A DNA stretch of 64,000 bases from Brachionus koreanus (taxonomy: Eukaryota; Rotifera; Eurotatoria; Ploima; Brachionidae), in NCBI GenBank assembly GCA_016987375.1, contig PJRA01000493.1, positions 647,244-711,243 of the forward strand, in the 5' to 3' direction. This document shows, piece by piece, positions 24,001-35,600 of this stretch. Under the pieces are notes generated by a model. It ran no database searches. It was not told the origin of the DNA and saw nothing but the letters and a program-made list of their open reading frames with translations. The position numbers and the translations under genes are program-made. The stretch's first letter is position 1. Every line of letters begins with the position of its first letter.

Positions 24001-25117
24001 TCTGCAAAACATAAAAATGTATCGTTCAATTAAATTTTATTGCTAAAAATACTTAATAGCCTTTAATAAAATTTTTGATCATGATGAATAAAACTTTATA
24101 TTAAAATATATATTATATTTATATTAAAATTTAATTTAAATTTGAATAATTAAAAAGATTAAAATATATTGCTAAAAAATTTTAAATATTTGCTACAAAT
24201 GCTAGAACAAACGCTCATCTTTTTTCAACTGCTTAAATTTTCTCTTAAAATCAGATATTTATTGCATCAGACTTTTTTCAAATAAAATTGGTTTTAACTT
24301 AGCTGAATTATTAGAATTGTTATTATTTTTTTTAATTTTTAATTATCTTTTAATTTTAGTCTACTTTATTCGGTTTTACCACCATCAATAGCGCATCAAC
24401 TCAAGCAAAATAAACCAATAATGCCTGCACGATATGAACAGGTATCATTGATGTTCTGTGGCATTCAAGATTTTGGCATTATTTGTGCTAAATATTCAAA
24501 TGATTCGCAGCATATTGTTAATTTATTGAATGCTGTATTCACAAAATTTGATGAGAAAATTACAAAATATCCAGAAATTTATAAAGTTGAAACAGTCGGT
24601 GACAAATACATGGCAGTATGCGGTCTACCAGAAAAAGTTGATCTGCATACAAAGCATCTTTGTTTAGCAGCATTAGACATCATGGATTGTGTTTCTGAGA
24701 TTCAGTATGAACAAGAAAAAATAGTCATCACCATTGGCATTAACTGTGGAGAAATTGTTACTGGTGTGATTGGAAAACGAATGCCTAGATTCTGTTTATT
24801 TGGCGATACAGTTAACTTAACATCAAGATGTGAGAGCACTGGAATAAAAGGACGCATAAACGTCTCTGAATTAGCTTATGAGTAAGTCAATTTAAAGAAA
24901 GTTGCATTTTTAAAATATTTATTGTAGAAACTTGATAACTCCTGAATATTTTGATCCATCGTTTAATTTGGAATATAGAGGAGAAGTGCAAATGAAAGGC
25001 AAACCGAAACCAATTAAGATGTGGCTTCTATCCAGAAAAAAAAATACTCTAAATTATGAAAGCTTGTTTGAATGTCCTTTTTCAAAAACTTTCACCCAAT
25101 TTAAAATTACTAATTAA
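21071..25117 (+). CDS. GUCY1B1: Soluble guanylate cyclase beta-1 subunit
   Basis: Heme-containing NO-receptor subunit that dimerises with an alpha subunit to make cGMP from GTP. Exons: 21071-21073 (ATG only), 21133-21206, 21258-21358, 21405-21566, 21621-21833, 22029-22476, 22531-22701, 24360-24881, 24928-25117; 627 codons, close to the usual ~620. The HNOB heme domain starts [12 protein letters not shown], has the proximal heme histidine in LDALHDHL and the Y-S-R heme-propionate motif in HYYSDRPG. The HNOBA/PAS part has [12 protein letters not shown], and a coiled coil follows ([20 protein letters not shown]). The cyclase domain (LLYSVLPPS onward) keeps the base-recognition Glu in [11 protein letters not shown] and Cys in MPRFCLFGD, plus NLTSR. 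The metal-binding Asp usual in alpha is absent (CGIQDF), as expected for beta. No C-terminal isoprenylation CxxL. Donor at 21834 (GTTTTG) is weak but is the only one keeping frame. Confidence 0.93.
22702..24359. other. Long intron of guanylate cyclase beta-1
   Basis: 1.66-kb AT-rich intron splitting the coiled coil from the cyclase domain. No nested gene or clear transposon was seen. Confidence 0.7.
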
Positions 25118-26400
25118 TTTTTTTTGAAATTTAGATAATTCAAATTTTTTTTTTTTCAATGTTAGTTTAAAAAAAATATTTACTAAATAAATCTATTCTT
25201 AATTATTTTGATTTTTTTTCTAATATTGATCATAAAAACTGGATGTTTTTTTTTAATTTTTTTAAATAAATAAATTCTTTCTTTTTCAAATCTTTATAAA
25301 TTAAGCTTATATATTTTCGATGTATATTTCTTTTCTAGACTATTATTTTATAAAAATATTATTTTGAGCCTTAAAATTTTGCATTTTATAATGTCGGATA
25401 TTTTTTATTTTAGAATTTTGATTTTTCTAAAACTTAAAGTCATATTAAATTTTTAAGTATGGTTTATATTATTTCATTCCAAAATTTTCAAAAATTTAAT
25501 ATTTTTTAAAAATTTTTAAAACTTTTGGATTAAAATATAATAAATTAGGGTTATGAATATTACATCATGTAATGGTTCGTTTTATGATTTTACAGATATG
25601 ATCTTTGGAAATAATCCAAAGAAAGGCTATTAGATATCCATTCAACAGTTGGAGTTACGATCCAAGAGATTCACTAAATAGCCTAGTTGAAATCCATCGT
25701 GTCAGTAAAAGATGTTGGTTTTAAGCTAATAGGCATTTGTTCAAAACTCTCATAACAAACAACTTAATCAAAAATGAGATTATAATCTTGCCTAAGACAT
25801 GTGTGATGGTTATAGCAATCATATAATGTCCAAAGCATAAGCAAGACCAACTATTTTTATTAAAATCAGAACAAATGATGAGAATAAATGTAGAAAGTTC
25901 AATAACAATCGAATCAATAGTCTTTTTGTTGATCTGATTATAGATTTAGATCAAAATTATCTCAAAGAGATCACTGTCCCGCAATACCCAAGTGACCTTG
26001 TCACAGTAAATATAAATCATTATCTGCATTATATCATTTATTTATTTATAAAGATTCAATTATCATTTTTTTGATTTAAAAGAGAAAAATTATTTTTTAA
26101 ATAATTTATTAAAAAGAAAAATAATCTAAAAATTCTAATTTAAGTAACTAATTAGTTTAAATGATTGACTTTTATGGAAAAAATTCTATTATGCTTCTTT
26201 TTTTTCGTTAAATAAAATATTTTTGAAACATGTTATTTAAACAAAAAAAAAATCCATTTTTTAATCAATTTATTTTAATTCGAATAAAATTTTTTTACTT
26301 TAATAGCAGCTTTTTCATTCTTTGAATTTGAAGACAAAAGTTTAAAAATTTGACCATTAAAACAATATTTAGTAGAAATAGTTCAACCAAAACTAAACAT
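25118..26400. other. Intergenic region between convergent guanylate cyclase and TMEM33
   Basis: Mostly AT-rich. About 25570-26010 has more balanced composition and a plus-strand frame with roughly 75 open codons near 25840-26040 (TIFIKIRTNDENKCRKF...), preceded by stops. This looks like a decayed transposon or gene piece, but no family was recognised. Confidence 0.35.
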
Positions 26401-27415
26401 CTACTGGGGAGCAAGTCTATTTACAAAATTAATAAAATTTTGTGAAAAATTTTTAACCAATTGAGGACAATTTGGATTGTTTGTGTAATAATTGATTACG
26501 AAACGAAGTTGATAAAACACTTCTCGACTATATGGATTTCGTCTGGATTGATATCTCATGCAAATAAATCGATAATAAATGAATGGAACCATTAATCCAC
26601 ATTTTCCCCTTTTAAAAAGCCAAATTAGACCTTTTTTTATTAGCAAAAGTGTTTATTCTTACAAAAATATCATGATTACAACTGTAGGCGCTAATAGAAT
26701 TTCATTGATGGCCACAAATCTCATTATATCTTTTTGTTTAATTGTAATTAAATCAACAGCTTTTTTCAGAAACCCTAATGAATATGTTCCTGCAATCATT
26801 AATTTCTGTGTATAAGTAGCTACATGTAGTAGAGCAAATGAAGCTATTGGCACCAAAACAACTAGTTTAAAAAATAAAACTTAAATGTGAAAAATAAACA
26901 AATAAAATATGAATACTAGTAACTGGAGAAACATTCAAAAAGATTAGCGAATAGAGCAAATAATGAAAGCTGTCTTCGCTAATTACTTTGGAAAAGTACT
27001 CCCTATTTAGGCCAAATCTTTCAGCTTGTAATCGTTGGTGAAGTTTTAAAGCTGAAGTGGCTGCACTTGCCAGTATCGATTTTTGATAAAGAGTATTTTG
27101 GTCATATCTTAAAGGAAAATTTTTATTCTTAAAAATTTCAAATGATTTCAAAATTACCCGAAAAAAGGTATCAAAAATCCCAGCACACAAGCAATATTGA
27201 ATAGACGAATTAAAAAGAGAAAAAATGATATTTTATCATTACTTATTAAATTCTAGATTTAAAAATTCAATTAGTTAGATGAACAAAAAATCCTGTTATT
27301 CTTTTTTAATTACTGATAATCCATTTGAAGTCTGCTGTTGGGTGTTTTGTGTATTAGATGAGTTCTGAGACGAGGATCCATTTGCACTATTAGTGACGTC
27401 TTCAACTAGGACCAT
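26401..27415 (-). CDS. TMEM33: Transmembrane protein 33 (TMEM33)
   Basis: Small polytopic ER/nuclear-envelope protein of the TMEM33/Pom33 family, implicated in reticulon regulation and the ER stress response. Five exons on the minus strand: 27415-27314, 27252-27158, 27107-26917, 26861-26663, 26608-26401 (TAG), all phase-consistent; 264 codons against ~247 in vertebrates. Residues 1-34 are a polar Ser/Gln/Asn-rich head, somewhat longer than usual. Hydrophobic segments follow: FFLFLIRLFNIACVLGFLIP, the FHYLLYSLIFLNVSPVTI region, VLVPIASFALLHVATYT and FVAINEILLAPTVVIMIF. The C-terminal cytosolic end has VPFIYYRFICMRYQSRRNPY, the strongest family signature, and ends NFVNRLAPQ. ALKLHQRLQ in exon 3 also matches the family. 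It converges with guanylate cyclase and diverges from PDS5. Confidence 0.93.
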
Positions 27416-28249
27416 TTTTTTGGTTTGGATTTTTCTAGAAATTAGACCGATAAAATAATAGTTCTTTTTCAAAATTTATAATAATTTGGATGATTCTAAC
27501 TTTATTACTTGAATAATAAATTATTTTTCTAGCTTAGAATTCTTTCCTTTAATTTTATTTACTACGAGTTAAACTAACCTAACAAAATTTTGATAATTTG
27601 TAAAAAAAATATAAAAGCAATAAATACGTTAAAAATGTGAATGTTCTTGAAGAAATAGTATAATTATCTGAGCTTTTAGTACATGCAATAATTGGAATAA
27701 ACTTCATAATATTATATTAAATTAATAGTATTATTGTTTATTTAGTTTGATTACATGTGTTTTATCAAGCTTTTAATGGACAAAAATGAAAGGATTAAGA
27801 AAAAAAATTTTTTAACATTTTTATTAAATTTTTTGACCTTTTTATTAAATTAAAAAGGTCCAAAAAAGCACTCTTTTCCAAACAATTTATTAACAAAAAA
27901 AGAAATGAAAAATTATTTTTCGAAAAATAAACTTCCAAGAAAATGATTTAAATTAATTCTAATATTATGATAATTAAAGACTTTATAGTATAATGGTTTA
28001 TAATTTAAAGATTTAAAAAAATTTTAATATCTCCATTTATTTTTAAATTATTTTTGAAGTAATTTGTTTTAAAAATATGTAAAAACATCAAAGTTAAGTC
28101 TTTCTAAGAGTTAAATAAAAAATTTTGAAAAAATAAACCAAGATTCCGAAATCAGAAAGACTTAGGAATCTAGATCCAAAATGATCTAAAATGACAATCG
28201 AAAGGAAAAGAATATTAAGTCAATTTCTTTATGGTATTATATAATTAAT
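27416..28249. other. Upstream region of TMEM33, no gene seen
   Basis: AT-rich sequence between the TMEM33 start and LINE debris. It should hold the TMEM33 promoter; no convincing element or ORF. Confidence 0.4.
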
Positions 28250-28520
28250 TTCGGACACAGATGCTCATTAAATTAGTTTATACATATCTTGTAAGGTCTC
28301 ATTTAGAATATGCTCTTCCAGTAAGGTGCCCATATCAGATAAAAGAATTCTTCAAGTAGAAGTACAAAAGGCCATCCATAGAAATTAAAGGAGAGATAAT
28401 CAAGAATTGTGCTCAAAGATACAACTTTTTCATAAAGCGTGTGGTCAGCTGGAATAAGTTGGGAGTGGATGCAGTGGAAGCTCAATCTAGAATATTTTTA
28501 AAGCAAAAATTTCTAAAAAG
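28250..28520 (+). mobile_element. LINE 3'-end fragment
   Basis: Reads MLIKLVYTYLVRSHLEYALP, the conserved K-Y-TLVRPHLEYA motif downstream of reverse transcriptase, then IKRILQVEVQKAIHRN. Further on comes VVSWNKLGVDAVEAQSRIF, the C-terminal NDWN-LP-EVVEA motif. Frames shift between blocks. Plus strand; closely related to the 10.4-kb fragment. Confidence 0.7.
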
Positions 28521-29694
28521 CTGCACCAAAGGCAACTTGACAAGTTTTACTAGCCTGTTACTTTAAAACTGCTAAAGCATAAATGCTAATAGATCGTTTA
28601 GAGGCGTAAAATCGATAATATAGTCAATTATATCAAGAATTAGATCTATATCCACCGTAAAATAGAGATTAAGTAGAAAATTTTCATCATGTTTATCACA
28701 CTTAGTTGATTGAGTGTTAATTTCAACTTCTGAATTTTCAGGTTCTGGAAAGGAATTTTAGATTTTCTAAAAGAAGCTAAATTTTGAAGACGTTTTTGCT
28801 GGTTTTTGTTTTTTTTTGACATAAAAATGGATTTTAAATAAAGCAAAACGAATATTAATAAATAATTTTGTCAATATTAATTTTTTCTCTTTTTATTTTG
28901 TCCTTACTAATTCAAGCATTCAGAAAAAAAAACTCGTTTATAACTCAGAGACTGGAAGGATTTTCAACTCTTTTTGTTTGACTCGTTTTTTGACCTTTTA
29001 CTTTCAATGAAAATAAAATTATTTTGTAATAAAAATTAAATAATTTTATAATTTAATTGAAAAAAAAATTTTTAAATAAAAAATGATTAAATTTATTCAA
29101 TAAAAAAAATAAAGGAAGTAAAGGGGTTCAAAAGACCTCTCCGGTTTTTGAGCGTTAATTACATTCTAGCGAAATTTTTTTAATTTCAAATAGTTTGTGA
29201 TATTTTCAGGCAACCATCATACAATTGATATAGATATTTTTGTATTATTTTAAAATTTTTTAATAAAAAAGATTTAACTGTTAAATAAAAATTACTAAAA
29301 TTTGACTATGGTTAAATTAAAGCAGATTTTTCTATTTCTAAAATCCAAGATTTAATTCAGATTTTATTTTTAGATTTTTTTATTTTATTTATTTTTTTTT
29401 CAATGAACATCAAGACAAAATTAGAAGCTAATCAAAAGATGTATTAAAAATATTAAGTTTGGAAAATCTTTCAAATCTCATATTAAATTTTCGAAAGTAT
29501 TGCACCCTCTAAATGTCGTTCAAAATTTTCTAACCAAATCATTTTTAAATTTAAAATTTCTGTAATAAAATTTACTAATTAATGCAAATTAATATATTAA
29601 AAAATCCAATTCTGTTTCTATGCATATTTCTCTATTTTTTCTTTAAAAATTGAATTGAATTAAAACAAAGAAGACATTAAGCCTGAAATAAAGT
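28521..29694. other. Upstream region of PDS5
   Basis: AT-rich intergenic DNA with one MITE-end repeat (29085-29158). No gene; PDS5 promoter and 5' UTR expected toward the right end. Confidence 0.4.
29085..29158 (+). repeat. MITE right end, TTAA family 2
   Basis: Stretch ttaaatttattcaataaa... through ggggttcaaaagacc, ending ccggtttttgagcg-TTAA. The same order is found at 38163-38245, 42530-42606 and 57648-57725. Confidence 0.65.
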
Positions 29695-32600
29695 ATGAAT
29701 GAGATAATTTATCCACCAGGCTGCAAGGATATTCAAATAGAACTGGCTAACGACGAACTTATTAGGCGTCTCAAGGTTTGGCTTATTCACAAAAACTAAA
29801 AACAAATATTTTAAAGGCAATTTTTTTAGAAAATTCAACAAACATTTCAAAATTTTAGCAAAGACCCTTCACTTGACAAATACAAACAACTAGCCATCTT
29901 TATTGGAAGCGACGTATTTCTTGATCACGAACATGATGATGTAAAGCTTCTGATAGCTTGCTGTCTAGCCGACATCATAAGGCTCTATTCGCCAGATCTG
30001 CCTTACCAAGATCCGGCGAATTTAAAGGTAGTTTTTACAATAATTTTAAATTTTTAAAAATTTAAAATTCTATTTCAGAAAATATTCATTTTTCTTGCAA
30101 ATCAACTCAAAGGTCTAAACGACAAGTCTAAAACAGCTTATAATAGATATCACTATTTACTTGAAGTAATTTAAATTAAATTGCAAAAAAACAAAAAAAA
30201 AAATAAAAAACAATTCATTCATTAGAATTTGCGTCAAGACAACAAATTTCTGCTTTGCTTGGACTTAGAAGACAGCCAGGAAATATTTGCCGATGTCTTT
30301 GAGGTCGCATTCAAAATAATTAAGTATGTTCTAGTCTAAAATTGTAGTTATGTGCTTTAAATGCCAATTTTAAGTGACAAAACCGATGCTAATGTAAGAG
30401 TTGAGCTTTTTGAGCTTTTAATTCCATTGCTGAATGAATCGGACCATCTTTCAAGTCGAGTTTTGGACACACTATTTGCTAGAATCATTGAACCACAAAA
30501 AAGCAACAACAAAGAAGCTTTTAATCTAGCCTCCAATTTGATTAAGAAAGGAAATGAAAACTTCGAGTTTTTGGTTCAGAATGTAAGAAAATAAATAAAA
30601 AAAAAATGCTTATAATTATGAAATATTTATTCAAGCATTTAAACAATACACTTTTGACAAGTCGGGGAAATTCGACTCTTAGATCCTATCCGCAGATTAC
30701 ATCAGGCATGAATGTAAGTGGAAGCAGCGAAGAGAGCTTCAACTCTTCGATAAACACTGACAAGATGTCTTCCAGTGTTGTTCATGGCCAGTCAAACCAA
30801 TTTATATCTGACAAGCTGTGCTTGATTATTTACGAGCTCTATTCAATAAGATATGCTCTATTGGAACTTTTGCTGCCACAACTGGAATATAAATTAAAAA
30901 GCAACGATCTAAAGGAAAGAAGAGAGTATACTAAATTGTTGTCAAAGATGTTTTGTGAAAAAGATTCAGTTTTGGCGCAAAAAGTGCCACATCTTTGGGA
31001 AGCTTATTTGGAACGGTTTGCTGACGCCAATGAAGAAATAAGAAAAATATGCGTACAGCACATATGTGATTTTTTAATTCAGCAATCAGGTTCAATAAAA
31101 TCGATTTCGGGCTCTCATTCATCTTCAACTATTGTCGACTCAGCATCTTTGAGTTCGATTAGTCAGCATGGTTCTTCGATTGTTGATCAAATAATTGAAA
31201 TAATCAAAAATAGATCTTTAGATTCAGAAGAATCGCTTAGATTTGAAGTAGTGCAAGAAATACTCAAAGCAATAAAACAAGATTCAAATTTGATTACTTT
31301 GGATATTTTGAATGTTTTGAAAGAGCGAACTTTGGATGTAAAAATCAAAGTGAGAAAATCGGCTCTACAAGGCCTTGCTGCTTTATATAAAAAAATTCAT
31401 TCGAAAATAAATGTGAGACGATCAACTATTCAAGTTGTAAGTTGGATACCTAGCAAAATAATGAGAATTTATTTTCAAGAATCAATTGAGGACAAGTATG
31501 TTTTAGATAGTGTTGGGTACTGTCAGTGGCAAAACTTGATGTTTGATGGCCGTTTTGATGGTGGTCGTGTACAAAAATAGAATTAAAAAAATTTCGATTT
31601 TGAAAATTTTAATAGAAAAAACCATAAAATTTAGAAAGCAAAAAATTTTAAGCCCTGCGGCTATCAAGACGATCAAAAACAAGTTTTGCCACTGACGGTA
31701 CCAAACACTAGTTTTAGACAAATATGACAAAAAAGTTAATTTTTAAATTTTTTTAAAATTCAGATTGCTGGTAGAGAGATTGCTAAACAGTAGCATTGTT
31801 CCTTATAGTATGGATTCTAAAGAAAAAATGGCCCAATTGTATTATGCTTTTACAACTTTTGATGATTATTCAATAATGTAAGACTAAAATTATAATCCTA
31901 AATATTTTATTTATATTTCAAAAATTTTGACATCTATCTTTACTTGTTTAAATTAGTAGAAGTAGTAAATTGAAATGCAACTCGGAGAAATTTCTTTTCT
32001 GATAATCTTTTTTCACAATTCATGCATCCAGTTTCGACTTAATAATATTCAATGTTTTTGCGCTAACTAACTCTTCCAGTAATCTTTTCCATATATTTAC
32101 AAGTCTGTTTGTGAAAAAATGGAAACGCGATGAACAGTTTTTTATCTGTTCACGACGTAAAGTCTTTGTGTGCCTTATTAACTCATAAACTTGACCGCTA
32201 TGAACAAAGATTAACCTTTATTTAAACTCTACAAGCTCAATTTTGTTCATGATCTTGAACATCTGGATCAAATCTCCTCTCGTTCTTCTCGAAGTTAAGT
32301 CTGTCAGGCCGAATTTAGTTCGGTAAGTAAGTCAGATGCTTTAAATTAAGAACTACGTTGAATCTTTTTTATCATTTCAATATCTTTTTAAAGAAAAGGG
32401 TACCAAGAGCTTATGGCGAATTCTAAGTGAGGTCTAACCATTGAAGTGTACAGAAGTTTAATGCTGTTAATGTTCGGATGCCTAAAATATTTCTTTAAAA
32501 TACCCAAAATCCTATAAGCTTTAGCCATAAAGCAATTTACTTGTATCCAATTTGAGGTCGTTTTTGATATATTCCGAGATCTCTTTGGCACATTGATTTA

Positions 32601-35600
32601 TTAGGGCTCAATTTTGCAATCATTTTTTGAGTTGTTACGACCAAAATAGACAACCTTACATTTCTTGATATTAAGCTGAGCATACCAGTCTCGTTACCAC
32701 TTACATATGCTATCAATGATGTGTTATAATTTTTAGTTCCAGAAAGAAGCTTTTGTAATTGATATAATCTTGTTATCGTGAGCATACGCTTCCGAGTTTT
32801 TTTCTTTATTCTCAAGTAAATAATTTATGTATATAATGAATAAAATGGGACTATGAACTGAATCTTGAGGTGCTAAGCTTTTGACTTCAGTCCAGCCTGA
32901 TTTTACTTCACCAAGCACGACTTGTTGTGAACCCCCAGTTAGAAATGAACTTATCCAGTTTATTTTATTAAACGTTCACTGAAACCATAGCATCATTTAA
33001 CATTATTTAAAAATTGAATTTTTTCATTTTAATTGATTAAAATATTTAATATATAACTATTTTACAAAACTTACATTGTAACTGAAAAATCATTCTGAAA
33101 CTGAAAACGAGTCATTTTGACTCGTTTGAAAAATTTTTAAATCCTCATATCTTTTAAATGGATTTTTCAAATAAGTATATCTTTTTTGAATTATGTAGAT
33201 TTTAGAATTTTCTTTAAAAAATGATATTACTTTGTAAAATTATTTTGGTTTTTTTTATAAAATATTTATGAATTAAAAAAAAATGAAACAATGCTTGGTG
33301 CTTCTAGTGTTAATAATTACACTAGTGATAGATATGTCAATTTTAAGCAGCTTTAATTTTCAGCATTTCTGTTTTTGATTAAATCTTAAAATTATAAAAA
33401 AAAAGTTCACTAATCTTCAAAATATAATCTATTGTGCTCTATTTTCTTTAGCCATCTTTAATCTCTTTTACCATTCACGACTTTTGGAGCCAAAAAAAAA
33501 CTCACGACTTTCTTCTTCAGCTATGTCTTGATATGTAAATGTAAAAATTGAGCCATTGAGGCAAAAAGATGATAATCAGAAGGAAAAAGATCTCGGCTAT
33601 ATGCTGGATGAGGAATAAGTTCAATCTCTCTCAGCTTTTCTATTTTTACCATTGTTTTTCATTAAATAAAAGAAACAAAGCTAATTTTAGGTTGAGAAAA
33701 AAAGGATTTATGAAGGATAATTGTTCAAAATAAAGTTTTGCTTTTATAGCACGACCGTTTGGAACCAGCGTCAAAGTGTATATTACCCCTCGGAAATTAC
33801 ATCAAACACACAACATCACCTTTTTATCAAAGCGCCATCTTTTCACCACTGACTGAGCTGATTTCTGTTATCATAATTTCAAAAATAGATCCACTTTTCA
33901 TCACAAATAATTATCTGTCTAAAAAACCGTTCATCTAGAGGATTTTTCTTAGTAGTTTCCTACCAATTTCAATGCGTTGTTGAATATTGAAATCTATCAA
34001 ATCATTAGAAACAACTCGGCAACATTTGTTAGCATTGTTAATCAAATTAAGGTGGTGTGTTTTCTTATATTTACGGTTGCTCTCAAAAACCGTAAGCAGA
34101 ACATTATGTTCAAGAATAACAGGTCTATGGAAACCTTTCTTTTTTTGAAGACTCGTATTAGTAATTTTGGTTTTTTAAAAATTTTTTAAACCAATCTTGT
34201 ACACTTTTTACTTTAAGCACATTTAGAGGTACTGCTGTTGCTTTTTTTACTAATGACATAACAGTACCAAAATTTCACAATTTTCATCTAAAGTTTTCAT
34301 TTTATAATAAATTCTAAAAAAAAATCCAAACTTCTAAAAAGCGCAAAATTCTATGACTCAACATATTAAAAAAAATTTATATTTATTATTAATAGGAGCT
34401 AACATTTTTAAAACTTTGTGAAATTTTGTAAAACAGAGCAAAAAAATTTTCTTAATATTATTCCAATTTTTTTCAAGAAATTAAAAATTGGTTCATTAAT
34501 GCAACATGGTACAACATGCCAAAAACCAAAAATATTCTAGTTAAGCTCTGCAAATTTAGCAGAATGAAATTTTGATGCATAAGAACGTGGACTTTTACGG
34601 TTCATAAAACTAGGAATATTACATTATTTTGTTGCATTTACACAGCCAATATTTTAATGTTTGACCTCTTGAAAATATCTATGTAATTAATTATTGTTTT
34701 GCTTACTTCTAAAGTGAATATTTATTACAAATTGAAGTTTATTTTCAAATTTTAATAATCATACTCTAAAATAACTGAACACAAAAGTAGTTTAATGTTT
34801 TCTATTGCTAAAATGAAGTATAGAAATAATGAAAAAATGAAAAATTTTTAAATCCTCGTATCTTTTAAATGGATCTTTCAAATAAATATATCTTTTTTGA
34901 ATTATGTAGATTTTAGAATTTTCTTTAAAAATGATATTACTTTGTAAAATTATTTTAGTTTTTTTTATAAAATATTTATGAATTAAAAAAAAATGAAACA
35001 ATGCTTGGTGCTTCTAGTGTTAATACAATTGATAATCGAATATTTTCTTCGATTTTAGAACATAATAAAATTTTAATAATTGATGGAAATTATAAATAAA
35101 AATATTAATTTATTAAATTATTAAATTATTTTTTTTTTCAAAAGGTCCCTAATGGAAATAATGAAAAACCGAGTTTTGTAAGTCTATTTTAAAAAAAAAA
35201 TTAACTATTTAACAAACAGAATTTTTTAGTTTGAATACAATTATGAAATCATTCATAGAAAAAATAGAAGAAAACCCAAAAATTGATTTTAGTGATCCTC
35301 ATTTTAATGAAATAATTTTAATCTCACGTAATTTAAAAAAAAAATTCAAACTTTCAATTGAAGCTAAATTTTTATTCTAGAGCAACTTTTGGATGCTTCA
35401 AAAGGCCATGACTTCATGAAAGTCTTTCTAAATATTCTCAAAACAAATCACAATGTAAGAAATTATTTCAAAAATTTGGTAAATGTTAACAATTCATGTT
35501 CCAAATCACTTCAATTAATTGTAACTTTAGCAACATTATTTCAAATGAAAAAAAATAGTTCATTTTTTTTAAGCAATTAATTCTAACCAACTTGAGTTCA

